64,000 nt of DNA from Lasiosphaeria ovina (lineage: Eukaryota > Ascomycota > Sordariomycetes > Sordariales > Lasiosphaeriaceae): assembly GCA_033439765.1 (NCBI GenBank), contig JAULSN010000003.1, positions 3,038,001-3,102,000 on the forward strand, written 5' to 3'. Positions 43,814 through 55,797 of the stretch are shown here, in pieces (positions within the stretch are counted from its first letter, which is position 1; each line of letters begins with the position of its first letter). The position numbers and the translations under genes were made by a program. The notes under the pieces were generated by a model. It had not been told where the DNA came from and made no database searches. It worked only from the letters and a program-made list of their open reading frames with translations.

Positions 43814-46157
43814 TTAGATAGCGCCCGCCTTTGCTTTTGCTGCCTGCAGAGCGGCGTGGACAATCTTGGCAATGGCGAGAATCTTCTCCTCCTCAAACTT
43901 CCGCGCCACGATCTGCAAGCCAACCGGACCGCCGTCGTAGATTTCTGCATCATCTATAGTCCAGCAAAAGTAAGCACATGATTTAGGACAGGCGCATTCG
44001 CCTAGGCACTCGATAAGCAGCTTACACGCTTCCCAATTCCGTGTGTCCTCCGGGCCGAGCGGCACGAAAGACGGGTCGGGCACGTCGACGGCCTTGTCCG
44101 CCGTGGTGACAGGGATGACCACCGCACTGTAGTTCATCAAGTTAATGGCTTCCGTGTATGCTGCCGCGCGTCTTGGTCAGCTGACACGCTCATGTATCAC
44201 GCGCCTAGAAGGGCGCGGACGCCCACTGGGGGAAGGGGGGGGGGGGGGGGGGGTGTGGGGTGGATGGACAGGACGCGCACCAGTGTGGTAATATCGCCCG
44301 GGGATGACGGCAGCGTGCGGAGATACCGGCATGATAACCGCGTCGACGACCTGGCCTGCTCGCGGGAGCGCGCGTCTTAGCGGACTGTCCCCTTTCGGCG
44401 GGAGCGCCACCACACGGAGAAGGGAAGCTCACCGTCATCAGCGGCGGTTGAGTTCCAGTAATCCGAGTATGCCGATTCGTAATCCAGGCCTTGGAGCGTT
44501 AGGTCTTGATACTCGAGTAGGCCGATTGGGTCGCTGAGCTGGAAAGAGTCTCTGAGGTCTGGGATCAGTGGTTCGCCGGACAAGGCGAGCTGGTGTGAGA
44601 TGTCATGCGCTCCGTCCGCTTTTAGAAAGGAAACCTGATTTCGCGTGAGTGGGAGCAGCAAGAAGCAACAACATGGTATCATGTAAAGCTTATACTGGGC
44701 CATTCCCTGGAAAGGAGAGGAGGGGGGAGGGGGAGGGGAGGGGGGTCTCTTACATGGATCCGTTTGGCGGTAGCCTGCGGGGGCGGATTCCAATCCACTG
44801 CCTAAGACACTGTCAGATCCACGGTGCCGGGACCTCTCCGTCTTCTAACGAGTGTTTTGTTCAGCACACCTTATGCCCAGCTTGCCGGACCGCGTCAGCC
44901 AGCATATGAATGCCACGGGTGACGGGCGGGTGGGGAGTCACGATCCCGTCGTTCCACAAAACACCCAACTTAAGAGGTCTTGCGGACGGCTGCGCGGAAC
45001 CGTCGGGACGAGCCCGCGCGAGGTACTCGTCGACCACGTCTTGGCGGAAGGGGATAGGCACCACGGCTGGGTCGGCGAGCCACGGCCGGGTGGAAAGGAC
45101 TGATCGTAATATGAGGTCCAGCCCCCCGAGCGAGGTGCTCAGGAAGCCGACCGTGGACCGGTATGTATTCTGCCCTGGATTCGTGTTGGCCGCGTCACGG
45201 TAGGATATACGCTCCGGCGTCGGCTTGAGGGCGAAAATGCCGTTGAAGGCAGAGGGGATCCGGACAGAGCCACCGACTACCAGATGATGTGAGCTGCGTT
45301 TATACATCTTTTCGGCGGGCGCTAGCCTGCAAGCATATACGTACTGTCGGTACCAACACCGAGGGTGCTGCCACGTAGGGCTTGAAGAGCGCCTTCCCCT
45401 CCAGACGAGCCGCCGCACGACAAGTTCTGGTTTCTGGGGTTGAGGGTCTGGCCAATGATGTTGTTCTTCGTCTCGCCCAGGAGGAGAGTTTGGGGCAGGC
45501 TGGTCTTGCAATAGAGCACCGCGCCGAGGGCCAGCAGCTCGCTGGTAATCTGACTCTCCACCTTGTGTGTCCGGCTGGGATCCTTGATCCCAAGATTGCC
45601 CCCGATCCATCCAATGTACCCCATTGTTGTGTCGACACCCTTGACGTGGAACTGGTCTTTCAAGCTGATGGGAAGGCCGTGGAGCGGGCCGAGGACGGTT
45701 TTCTTGTCGGCGAAGTGGGCGTCGAGGGACCGGGCGCGCTCGACGGCTTGGTCGAAGAAGATCTCGTGGAGACAATTGTTCTGTCCACGGCCCGCGCGTT
45801 AGCTACGCTTCCCTGTCGCGCCCGCGCGGACAGAGACAAGGCGCCCAGGCTTACAATCTGGTGGGCGATGGCCGCCGTCTTGCAAAAGGCCGTCGTCACT
45901 TGGACTGCCGTGAGCTTCCCATGGCGGATGCTGTCGACGATGTCGACGCTCTCCATCGAAACAATGGATACCTCGTCGGGGAGGAGAAAGCTCTGGATGA
46001 AAGGCCCAGTAAGGTCGCGCTGCTCTCGCGCCCTCTCCAAGTCTCTGTCGCTGAGCCGCCATTCCGGGCGGATCTTCGCAAGCGTGTCGGCTCGCTTCTT
46101 CGCGGCCTGGGCCTCCCAGGATACGGCCCTGGCACCCGGCGCCATCGGTGAAGACAT
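43814..46157 (-). CDS. amidase (acetamidase-type, amidase signature family)
   Basis: Eight exons: 46157-45855, 45780-45345, 45276-44870, 44801-44754, 44634-44433, 44355-44281, 44160-44026 and 43953-43814. The product is 581 residues. The Ser-cisSer-Lys triad is visible: Lys142 in S-L-K-D-Q, the Gly/Ser motif G-G-S-S-G-G-E-G at 224-231, and the nucleophile Ser250 in G-T-D-I-G-G-S, the latter restored only when the second intron is removed. M-P-V-S-P-H-A-A-V-I-P-G and V-I-P-V-T-x-A-D-K in the later exons match fungal acetamidases. The enzyme hydrolyses carboxamides to acid and ammonia, probably in the cytosol, for nitrogen supply. The intron at 44280-44161 holds a G19 tract on the plus strand (C19 in the transcript). 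Confidence 0.9.
44235..44253. repeat. G19 homopolymer inside an amidase intron
   Basis: Nineteen consecutive G. In the transcript it forms a C tract within the 120-nt intron between exons 6 and 7. Confidence 0.85.
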
Positions 46158-46889
46158 GTTCGTCGGGACAGGCTGTCTGCCGATGAGTGGCGTACAAGGT
46201 AGGAGAGGGGAGAATCAGAGTCGAGGGAATTTCGGCCGTCAGCAGGCTGCGTGCTCCTCCGCAGTACAGCGCCCGATCCGTGTGGGAGAGCCATTATCTG
46301 GGGATGCTGCCCGGCGTTGGGCAGCGGTGCTGCTGCGCGCATCCCCCAATGCAATGCGCGGGCTGCACAAACTACACTGCAATGTCTTTTGTGTGTGTGT
46401 CTGTCCGGGGCCCAGTCGGCTGTTGCCCTGGTCTTTGGGCCAATCCTTGCCAACCCGGCGAGACTCAGCGGCTGCCCCGGTCTATGGACCCCCACCCACG
46501 CTCGCTCGTTCAGTGTCGGGGAGGCGGGAGTTTCCCCAGTCAACAATGCCCTTCAACCATCAGCCGTTCCCTGCTTCACCGCATTGCACAGCAAAACTGT
46601 CTTGAGTCCCGAACTAGGGCAGACTCGCCCTTTTAGTTGCATTTAGACATACAGAAGCCTCTGTCATATATCCTTGTAATAAACCCGCAGGCCTTTGTTG
46701 GCAACTCTCGCGTTGGCTGGCTGCAAGTTGCGGGGGCTGCATTAACCAGCAGAAAACTGATTTCGACCCAGCGGTTTGATTGCACAACTGTGGTGTTGAC
46801 AAGGCTTGCACAGACCACCCACACACGACAAGTCGGATGCCAAGCTGTCTTAAACACCAGACCTTTACATTGCAAAACCTAGGTACATT
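46158..46889. other. intergenic, amidase promoter and transposon flank
   Basis: No gene. The right part (46,620-46,889) probably includes the 3' end of the Tc1-like element that carries the transposase remnant. Confidence 0.45.
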
Positions 46890-47369
46890 CTACCATTCCA
46901 TTCGCATCAATGACAGCTTGACATCTGCTGGCATAGAGGCAAGTAACTCAGCGAGATAGCTTTCTGGCAGAGCTTCCCAGACCTCCTTTACATACCTCCG
47001 TAACTCATTCGTGTCTCCAGCAGCATGCCCAGGAGCTCCATCTTGCATCAAAACAAGCTCTTCACCGTTCTGCTGGCATATACGAATCCATCCGTCGATG
47101 ATAGGTACAATCTTCTCGCAGTAGGTCTGCTGGTTAATCTTGCCCCAGTTTTTCTCCCAGAACAAACCAGGGCCTTTTTTTCGCGCCTGAAAAGAACCCC
47201 ATAACATCCAACCACGCTTCCTCTGAATCCTCTCGACTATACAAGTCGGATCCCACCCTTCACCAGGCCGGCCAAAAGGGGAATAGCCAGACAAGAGACC
47301 AAATTTCCATTTGACTTCACGATCCTCCACGATCCTCCACGACCCTCCACGGCCCTCCACGACCCACAT
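46890..47369 (-). pseudogene. Tc1/mariner-type DDE transposase remnant
   Basis: A 159-residue frame. It contains W-M-L-W-G-S-F, G-P-G-L-F-W-E-K-N-W-G-K-I and the second catalytic-Asp region L-V-L-M-Q-D-G-A-P-G-H-A-A, all typical of fungal Tc1-like elements. It then jumps directly to the C-terminal R-Y-V-K-E-V-W and L-L-A-S-M-P-A. The stretch that should hold the third acidic residue (the F-S-P-D-L-N-P-I-E region) is missing, and so is the N-terminal DNA-binding half. The internal deletion kept frame. Not functional. Confidence 0.85.
47321..47360. repeat. 10-bp tandem repeat (GAYCCTCCAC) x4
   Basis: Four units, GATCCTCCAC twice, GACCCTCCAC and GGCCCTCCAC, plus a partial fifth. They separate the transposase remnant from the stop codon of the next gene. 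Confidence 0.85.
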
Positions 47370-47372
47370 CCC

Positions 47373-49316
47373 TCACACCGGCCAGCAGTGGCTCAAGAGC
47401 TCCTCGAGTGGCTTCACGACATAGTCATACACGGCGCCGACGCACTCGGCCTCGTTCAGATTCATGGTCGCCAGCCCAAAGTTCCCCCGGATGCACCGCG
47501 ACGTGATGTCGTGCAGTGCCACGCCCGCCTCGTCCTTGGCCATCTTCTGCCACTCCATGGCCGCCATCATGCTCGTGAACTCGGTCTCGTTGCCCTGCGC
47601 GTCGCAGCACTTTCTCCAAAACAGCCGGGACTCGATCGTCTGCCCGAACCACAGCTCCATGATGACGATGCCGAGCGTCAGCAGCGCGCCGCCGTGATCC
47701 GCCTCTTGGACACCGCCGCGGCGCTCCCGCCTCGTGGTCTCCGCCGCCGCGGCCTCGCACAGCACGAAGGGGTGCTCGGCCAACACGTCGCCATCCTTGT
47801 GCTGGAAGAGATGCACCGCTGCCTTGCTGCAGAACCGGGGCAGCCAGGGCGTGGGGTAGAGCTCGAGCACGGCGTACGCGATGGTGAGCGCGATCGACAT
47901 CCTCTGGCGCCGAGACAGAACGCGCCTGTCGGCGGGCTGCAGCCCCTCGTGGCGCTCGGTCGCCCTCGCTAGGACCTCCTGCAAGCTGACGGCCCGGTCA
48001 ATCTCGGCAGCCGTGAAGGAGGAGGACGGGTCGGCGTGGAAGACGTGGTGGGCGCCCTGGCCATCCTCCAGATATCCAATACTGTTGCTGCTTTTTTCGT
48101 CCACCTGGCTGGCGCGGACGGTCTGGCAAAGGTTTTCGATCCGAGCGGGGCCGTCCGGGACGGAGACAGACCCCTCCCGGGACAGCGGCCTCTCTGAGGA
48201 AGAGAAGCCTCCGCCGCTCGACGCCGTCGACGAGCCAACCGTGGACGCTGTTGTTGCGGACAACCTTCGAGCGTGGCTCGAGCTGCCGTTGTCGCCGCCA
48301 ATGCTGCTTCCAGGACCCCGCCAGCCTCCTACGGTGAGAAACGGGCGGCCGGAATCCACAGGCGAGATCATGGTGGTCTCGAAGGCGCGCCAGGAATCGC
48401 CGCCATCCAGAGGCACTCTCGGCATCGCCCCGGCCCGCGGCCGCGACGGAAAGGAGACAGTCAGCGGGCGCCGGCTGCCTGGGTGGTCGTGCCGCGAGGC
48501 TGCTGCAGCTACCTTTTGTCGCCCGCCTATCAGCAGCTGAACCGTGTGAGCCTCCTCGCAGCCGCAGGTCCAGGCGCGGCTGATGGCCCGGTGCAGGCTC
48601 GACGCCTGGTGCTTGGCCAGCCGAAAGGCTTCGCGCCACGCAGCCGAGTTTCGCGACTGCCTCGACGGCGCGAGCGCCTCGGCCTGGACGTGGAGCTTGC
48701 CAACGCGATCAATCTGCCTCCCCAGGTCGACGACTTGCCCATGCCATCTCTTTTTCCCAATGGAGAACTGAAACCTGCGGAACTGCTTCTGGATCTCGTC
48801 CCTTTTCCGAGTCGCCGCGCCAGGAGGGTCATCCTATGTGATGGGGCGTGCTCGTTAGTAAACGACGCCTAGTCAACCAGTTTAGGACGGGGGGAGGGGG
48901 GACCGGCGGGCAGAGCGTCTTACTGATGATCCGTAGCGCTTCAGCTTCTCGGACATGTCGTTGAGGTTCTCGTAGATGGATCCGATGGAGGACATGTAGT
49001 TCTCGTACTCGCCGCTTCCGGAGAGCTTTCTCCTGAACCGCTGTGCCAATACCTCGCTCTTCCACCGCAGGTCCTGCGGGTCCTCCATCATCTCCATCAG
49101 CTCAAACTCGGAGTCGGTGACGGAGCGGAGCGTGCTCTCCACATGCTGCCGGAAGAGGATCTGCTCGCGATGGAGATCGTTAACGAGCCTCGTAAACTCG
49201 CGGCGGAAGAGGACCCAGTCCCGCAGCTTTTCGTAGCCGTCCTGGTAGCGCTCGAGAAAGCCAATAACGATCGGGAAAACCGCCAGCGCGAGCCCGGCGG
49301 CCTCGACTCCAGACAT
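47373..49316 (-). CDS. HeLo-like N-terminal / kinase-like (DUF7580-type) protein
   Basis: Two exons: 49316-48924 and 48833-47373, with a GTAAGA...ATAG intron of 90 nt, giving 617 residues. The N-terminus M-S-G-V-E-A-A-G-L-A-L-A-V-F-P-I-V-I is the classical start of fungal incompatibility-type (HeLo-like) helical domains, which in related proteins can insert into membranes. Helices continue to about residue 200. A Ser-rich, low-complexity linker follows. The C-terminal part has R-M-S-I-A-L-T-I-A-Y-A-V-L-E-L, T-P-W-L, and L-L-T-L-G-I-V-I-M-E-L-W-F-G, which is like the C-lobe of a degenerate protein kinase, the pattern of the fungal DUF7580 group. No catalytic H-R-D or D-F-G is visible. It is divergent from the gene at 49964. 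Function inferred only by architecture. Confidence 0.78.
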
Positions 49317-49963
49317 GGTTTGGGTCTGGGGCAGATGTGTTTTGGAGGATGCGCTTTCTTTCCAAAGAGAGAGGAGGGCATACCGTTATTGCTGATGTCT
49401 GAAAGCGTGCGCACGACGAGGCCAGATAGCCGCCAACATGACGGGGAGAATGGGGCTTACATGCTCGCCGCGTGCCGTCTAGAATAGACAAGATGTAGGC
49501 CCTAAGCCAAGCATCGAGGAGAGCAGGGTGGAGAGAAGCAGCGGCAGCGGCAGCGGCAGCAGCCCGCGTCCATCATGAAACGCAGCCGACAGCACGCAGA
49601 ATCTCGAATGGGAAAGGCCACTCCCAAGCTCACGGGGTTGGTTGGGCTGGTCCTGTAGGGGTGGGGGTGAAGCGCTGAGGCTGAGCGCCTGGCGGCAAAG
49701 TCGCCCATCCGCACTGTCCAATCACACCCGACCAGCCAACCCATCCCATGCAGCCACATCCAACAACGTAACCGGTGAACCCCCCCCCCCCCCCCCCCCC
49801 CGCGTCCCCTCAACCTTGCCTGCTCGCGGAGCGAGAGGGACCCATCCAGTCACGCGAGACGATTTAACCTGGCGGCCCCATGTTCGCGACAGAGCATCCC
49901 ATTCTCACAGCTCTGCACCCATGAACGGAGAGGAAAAGGAAGAGAGAGAAAACAAAAGGCGCG
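49317..49963. promoter_or_regulatory. shared 647-bp divergent promoter with C22 tract
   Basis: Lies between two divergent start codons (49316 on minus, 49964 on plus). It holds a run of 22 C at 49780-49801 and a purine-rich stretch just before the plus-strand ATG. No TATA box is evident. Confidence 0.55.
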
Positions 49964-52900
49964 ATGGCCACTGGTCCCGGCCCGATCATGGTGGAGGCGT
50001 CCAAAACAAGACGGCGGCTGAGAGAGTTGTGCTTCGACATAGGCAAAAAGATTGCGTCGGGCGACATGCCCGAGGGCGTAGATGCCGACGACGCCTATCT
50101 TTCTGACTGCTTGGACAGGTTCAACATCTGGGCCGGCAGCTTGGGTGTCTTCCAGAAGGGTGAGGCTTCGTTAGATTCGCGCCTTTCCAGTCACGTCCTC
50201 GTCAAGGAAGTCATCCGGCTGCTCAGACAACTTGACCAGTTTACCTCGGACCGTGAGTGTGCGAATCCAAATGGGGGGGGCTCTGTGTCCCTCTTTGGGG
50301 TGGGGGAGGGGATCACATTCAGATCGCGGCTGACAGGCAAAATAGTGAGAAGCATCGTCGACGGCGACAGACAGCAGGTCACCTGGTCCAAGAAATCGTT
50401 GCAGAGATACGCTGCCGAGTTCTCCGACTCGGATAGTCTAGTCGACGATGAGAACGAGAGCATTCCCACGCCCTCCGAGACGGCATCAGATGGGTTCGAC
50501 AGCCCAACTACCGAATCCAAAGACTTGCAGCTATCCATCAACGAGTCCATCACCAGTCTGCTCAGGCTGTCTATCCAAGTCCACAAATCATCAGCGAGGT
50601 CCAAGTTTGCCAAGTCGTCCCTCCACCAGAACTACGCCATCGGACCCGACATCAGCCACGTCCGAGATTTCTTCCCGCACGCCGCCACGAACAGTGCCCT
50701 CATAGAGCGTCTAGGAAAGGCAAACGCCCAGAGGCGCCAGTGGCTGTGGTATCGGCGCCGACATCGAGAGAAGCTTTCTGTGGACCTGTCTGCCCTGGGA
50801 GAAGAGCGACTGCCCCTGGCCAGCGTGGCCGGGGATGGCGACGACGCACCCACTGCCATGTCCCCAGTCGACGGCGGTTCTTCTGAGTACCCCCCAAGCC
50901 TCACGGGTACCAAGGCGACAACTTTCCAGTCCCGCGCCACCCCCACCGCCTTTTCGCGGTCGGTCATCACCGACAGCGTGTTCGGTCGGTCTTCAAGAGC
51001 CGCCGACGACGAGGCTCGGCTCATGGCTCCCGGGCCACCTCATGACTTGGTGTTGAGCCAGCCCTACTTCTGTCGGTACTGTTGCAAAGTCGTAGAGATA
51101 TCGGGCAAAAACGCATGGCAGTAAGATGGATCCCTCCTTCACACTGTCTGTCTCTCCTATCGCTCTCTCTTTGCTGATCATGTGGCGGCGCTACCAAGGA
51201 AACACGTGCACGCCGACTTGTCGTCTTACAGCTGCACCTTTGAGCGGTGCGGCGAGTTGTTCTTCGAGTCTAAGCACAAGTGGTGGGCACACGAAAACGA
51301 GTTCCACAGGAGGTGGTGGTCGTGCGAGATGTGTCGCTCCCAACATGCGGATCTGGCCGCCCTGACGGACCACCTACAGTCGGCGCATCCGGCCCAGGTG
51401 CTACCCGACCAGGCCGAGGGCCTGGCGCAAAGGTTTGGGAGGCCGCTGGCATACATAGACGCGGCGGACTGTCCCCTCTGCGACTACCCGAATGTCCTCC
51501 ATCGCCGAGGACACACGGAAGAAGAAATCCGGCGGATCCCGAACCGCAAGTTTGGCAGACACCTCGGTCGCCACCTGGAGCAGCTCGCCCTGTTCGTCCT
51601 CCCCCACGACGACCTCATGGACGGCGAGAACGGGCTGTCGGATACCGGCAAGGACGACTCGGGCTCGGATTCGAGCGACGCCGACACGCGCCTCTCGCTC
51701 TCGGGGCCGGATCTCGTCAATAAGCTGTCCGAGGTGGCTGCGAGGCACAGCCGAGCCCCGGACGTCTTCGCGGAGCCGCCGGACCTCGCCATGCGGTGGC
51801 AGCCCCCGCAGGACTTCACGCCACCGTCGGACGACTTCGAGGCGGAGGACGCCGAGCTGCTCCCCAGCCGCCAGGAGCCGCTGTACGGGGGCGACCTCCA
51901 CACGGCCGGCTGGGTGCGCGGGTCGGGCGATTGCAAGGAGGGGTTTTGCGCCCGCTGCCCGGTCTCGCACTGGGTCACCATCCCGGATGGCAGCTACCGC
52001 TTCCACCTGACCTATTTCCATGGTGTTCCCGAGTCTGGAATCCCTCTGCCCAGGCCTTCCTCCATCAGGCCAGTAGCTGGGAAGAGCGGTATGTGGGAAG
52101 GATACTGCGACGCTTGTGATGGGTGGCGCATCCTCAAGAAGACGGGAAGAGGCTGGAGCTGGTACCGCCATTGGCTTAATGTCCGTGATTTTTTTTTGTT
52201 TTTTGTTTCTCCCCCCTCCCCTTCTTCTGGCAACAGATGCTCATTACCAACCATCTCTCTAGGACCACGCCGACATTATCAAGGACCGAACGGAGAGGAC
52301 TAAGAGCAGCGCGAACACGGGGACCTCGGGGGCAGGAAGGACTATCCAGGATGCCGACCCCTTCGGCAGGACGCCACCGGATACTTCCGAGCTCCCTACG
52401 GACGACGAGCTTGCGAGGCGGTTGCGGCTCTGCAAGCTGGCGAGGAACGATGAGGCCGAGCTGACGGAGCAGCTCCGTAGCCAGTCTACCGGCGGTCGAA
52501 GCGCGCTAGAGGTCCGGAACACGGTGAATGCGACGAACGAGGCTCGCCGGACCCTGCTGATGGTGTCGGCATCTAACGGCATGAGCCGCGCGGTGGACCT
52601 TCTGCTCGACCTCGGCGCGGATCCCGACGCTGTCGACGCCGACGGGTGGACGGCTCTCGACTTCGCGGCGGACGCGGGATACTTTGCCGTCGTGCAGCAG
52701 CTAGTGGACGGCGGGGCCGATACCTCCAGGTCTTCCGTCCTCAAGAAGATCCTCTCAGACGAGCGGGAACACGCCGGGGAAAACACCAAGGCCGCGGCGG
52801 CCGCGGCGGCGGCGGGACGCGCTACGACGACGTCGTCGTCGTCGTCGTCGTCGTCGGGAATTAACACGGCCGCGCTCGCGCCGCTCGGCAGGGCCGCCTT

Positions 52901-53861
52901 CGCGGGCGACCTCGGCGCGGTCCGGTCGCTCCTCGGCGGCGGCGACGACGCCGCGGCCCCTTCCCTGTGCGACGTGGAGGACGGCGCCGAGGTCGGGCAC
53001 TCGCCGTTCCTCCTCGCCTCGCTGGGCGACCACTTCGCGGTCATGGACCTGCTCCTGTCCCGCGGCGCCAACATCAACACCACCTCTCGGCATGGCTGGA
53101 CCCCGCTCATGGCGGCCGCGAAGCGCGCGGCCGAGCCGTGCGTGGCGTTCCTCCTGGCCCGCGGCGCCGACGCGAACCACCAGTCCCCCGACCGCTGGAC
53201 GGCGCTGGCCGAGGCCGTCCGCCAGCGCGCCACGCGCGTCGCCGCCCTCCTGCTCGCCGTCGGCGCCGACCCCGAGGTCCACGCCCAGGCCGACTGGACG
53301 CCGCTCATGCACGCGGCCTACCGCGGCGACCTCGAGACGGCGCGGCTCCTGCTCGCCGCGGGCGCGTCGTTCGACGGCGTCTCGGCCCACGACGAGACCG
53401 TCATGCTGCTCGCCGCCGCGAGCGGATCCCCCGTCGTGGTGCGCCACCTGCTCCGCGCGGGGTGCGCGCCGGAGCCGATCTGGGCCCGGTCCAAGGCGGC
53501 TCCCCCCGCCGCCGTCGCCGCCGTCGCCGCCGTCGCTGGGAGCGAGGGAGCCGAGGGAGACCAGCCCCCCAGCCCGTCCGGCGCCGCGGAACGACGTCGC
53601 CCTCCGTTGGCGGCGGCTGCCGCCCCCGCCGCCGCCGCCACCACGGGATCGCAGCAGCGCATCGAGAGAGCGCACGAGGTCGGCTGGACGCCGCTGATGG
53701 TGGCGTGCCAGGTCGGGAGCCTCGACATCGTCACCCTGCTGCTGGACGCTGGCGCCAACCCGGAGCCCCGGAGCCCCATGCTCAAGACGGCCCTGGAGAT
53801 CGCGAGGGAGAATGGCAGGGCCGAGATCGTGGAGTATCTCGAGAGACAGCGAGGGGGGTAG
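49964..53861 (+). CDS. zinc-finger / Rua1-like / ankyrin-repeat protein
   Basis: Three exons: 49964-51120, 51199-52180 and 52263-53861. Both introns keep frame, giving 1,245 residues. Residues about 1-130 form a helical N-terminal domain (R-F-N-I-W-A-G-S-L-G near 51), common in fungal zinc-finger/ankyrin proteins. Around 365-450 come C2H2-like fingers (F-C-R-Y-C-C, Y-S-C-T-F-E-R-C, W-S-C-E-M-C with H-x3-H spacing) and R-H-L-G-R-H-L-E-Q-L-A-L-F. A Cys-rich block at about 620-712 (E-G-F-C-A-R-C-P, H-L-T-Y-F-H-G, G-Y-C-D-A-C-D-G-W) matches the C-terminal domain of the Ustilago regulator Rua1. From about 790 on there are ankyrin repeats, interrupted by an Ala/Ser homopolymeric insert near 890-915. 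It is probably a large regulatory or recognition protein. Confidence 0.85.
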
Positions 53862-54570
53862 ATGGAGAGCGCGGATTCTTGGGTACCTTGCTAGGGAATG
53901 GCAAGTGCTAAGTGTGCTGAAAGGGGGGGGTGTCCTGAAATGGGGGACCCTGTCTCAAGGAGTTCGCCTCGGCCATGGTTGGCATAACCTGAACATGGGT
54001 TGGTGTTGTTGAGATTCCCAAGCCCTACCTACTAAATCCCAGCCTAAGTCGCCTGCGATAACCAGCATGCCGTCGTTCTGCATAGCAATTTGTCCTCTGC
54101 TCTCCTCCTTCACCCTTCAGCTCCAATAAAAGATCGCAAGCAGAAAGTCATTAGTTTTCGGTCCAGTCCGCCATGAACCAATCATGGCCCTGAAGAATCT
54201 TCGGTAACCATAAGCCCAAGACTCGTAGGTCGGGACATCCAAAGTAGGACCACGTTCGCGCTGCCCGGTGGACCAGATGGTCCGTGATTCAGAACCAAGG
54301 CCTGGTCCTCCCAGCTTGCTCTCTACTGTACAACAAAGCCCAGCATCACTGCTCACACCCAGCGTCCGCTTCGAGATCGGAGCCTTTTGCAACCCGAACA
54401 TAATTGCGTTGCTGAACGGCATGAGCATAATACTCATATAATAATACTCCCGGGACACTTCTGCCGCCCGTTTCTTTGCACAGCCACCTCCCATATCTAT
54501 CGACGTCGGTCCTTCCCCCGAGCTTTTCGTCATGACATTCCGCAGACGCAGCAATGGCTGAGTCTTCTAC

Positions 54571-54594
54571 ATGCATGCATGCATGCATGCATGC
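54571..54594. repeat. (ATGC)6 microsatellite
   Basis: Six perfect ATGC units, self-complementary. Confidence 0.95.
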
Positions 54595-54687
54595 GCGTGT
54601 GTAGATCGCCCCCGTATTGCGGCCCTGCGCATTACCTTGTGCCGTGTTGAAGTTCAACCTATTGCCCCGCTGCTGCCCTGAATTATT

Positions 54688-55730
54688 CTAGCTCAAGTCT
54701 TCAATCTAAAGGCTGGCTTCGCCAGCCTACTATATAGGAATCTTCCATAGCTACTGTTGAAGTAACTTCGTACCTTTGCTCAGTTGCCCTTGCTCAGTGT
54801 CTTATCGAAGGTCTCCACTGAGCAACTGTCAGAAAGAAAGGGGTTCAGGGACCCTGGGTATCTAGTCAGCGGAGCTGACTGGATGCCTGGCACTGCCAGA
54901 ACGCCAGTCAGGCCGAGCCACTGTGGTGACGAAGCCGAATCCTACAGATAGGTCTATAGAGAAGGAAAGCCAGAACCACAAAAAGAAGAATCAAGCAGTC
55001 GCGACCCCATCGAATTCCACAGAATCCAAGAGTGCCGTGCTATCCAACAGCAACCCCTGATTGGTGTCTTTGGCTGCGTTCAGAGAGCCTCCCCATTGGC
55101 TCGGCTCATTCCTGAATGCGGCCGCTGCCAGGGTTACGACGTTGGGTCGTGACAGTTGCAACAGTGCATTAATATGCGGGCTGGTTTGCAATGCAAAAAT
55201 ATGTAGTCGCAAATGAATAAAGCCGATGGCTTAGGGGGCATGTAGGCCCTATACTTCTAGTAATTTTTAACAGCTGCTTACTGTAAAACTTATAGTCGCA
55301 ATAGTAGTCGGTATAAGCTTTTACAATAACACCTCTAATTGATATCAGCTTTACTTTAGCTACTACATCTTAATCTTACTATTATAATCTATACCTAAAG
55401 GGTGCCAGACTGCAAGGTAGTACGCCGCGGGATATTAACAGTAGGCGTGACCCGGGTGGCGGTCGCATCCGAAGATAAGCCGAACTAGTAGCAAAAGAGA
55501 GGCCGAGAGGGGACCCCAGTCAGTGCTAAGAAAAGTGCTTGGTGGGCGTCAGAGACTCGGCCGCAGAGCACAAGGAGCCGCAGAGCAGCAAGTGCTCTTC
55601 GGAGGGGTGCGCGGCGACCACCAAGCAAACAGACACAGAGAAAGCACGGAATTACTTCGATAGTAGCTATGGAAGATTTCCTATGCAGTAGGCTGGCCAA
55701 GCCAGTCTTTAGATTGAAGACTTGAGCTAG
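54688..55730. mobile_element. element with ~85-bp inverted arms, origin unclear
   Basis: The left arm (about 54688-54774) and the reverse complement of the right arm (about 55651-55730) align over their whole length: CTAGCTCAAGTCTTCAATCT is identical, and most differences are G/A or C/T. The arm contains its own hairpin GGCTGGC-TTC-GCCAGCC (54711-54727). The 875-bp interior has no transposase and is TA-rich from 55240 to 55400. It fits a decayed class II or foldback element. Confidence 0.75.
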
Positions 55731-55797
55731 TCAAGTAAGCAATTCCATTGATCTTGCACTTCAGCAAACTGCAAAGACAATTCACCAGCGCAACCAT

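Noticed and set aside
45382..46605. 407-codon plus-strand frame opposite the amidase
   Set aside because: Shadow of amidase exons 1 and 2; no motifs and it runs through the amidase promoter.
54922..55154. Possible minus-strand LTR from TGTCACGACC to CACCACA
   Set aside because: No target duplication, no second copy and it lies inside another element; left out as a feature.
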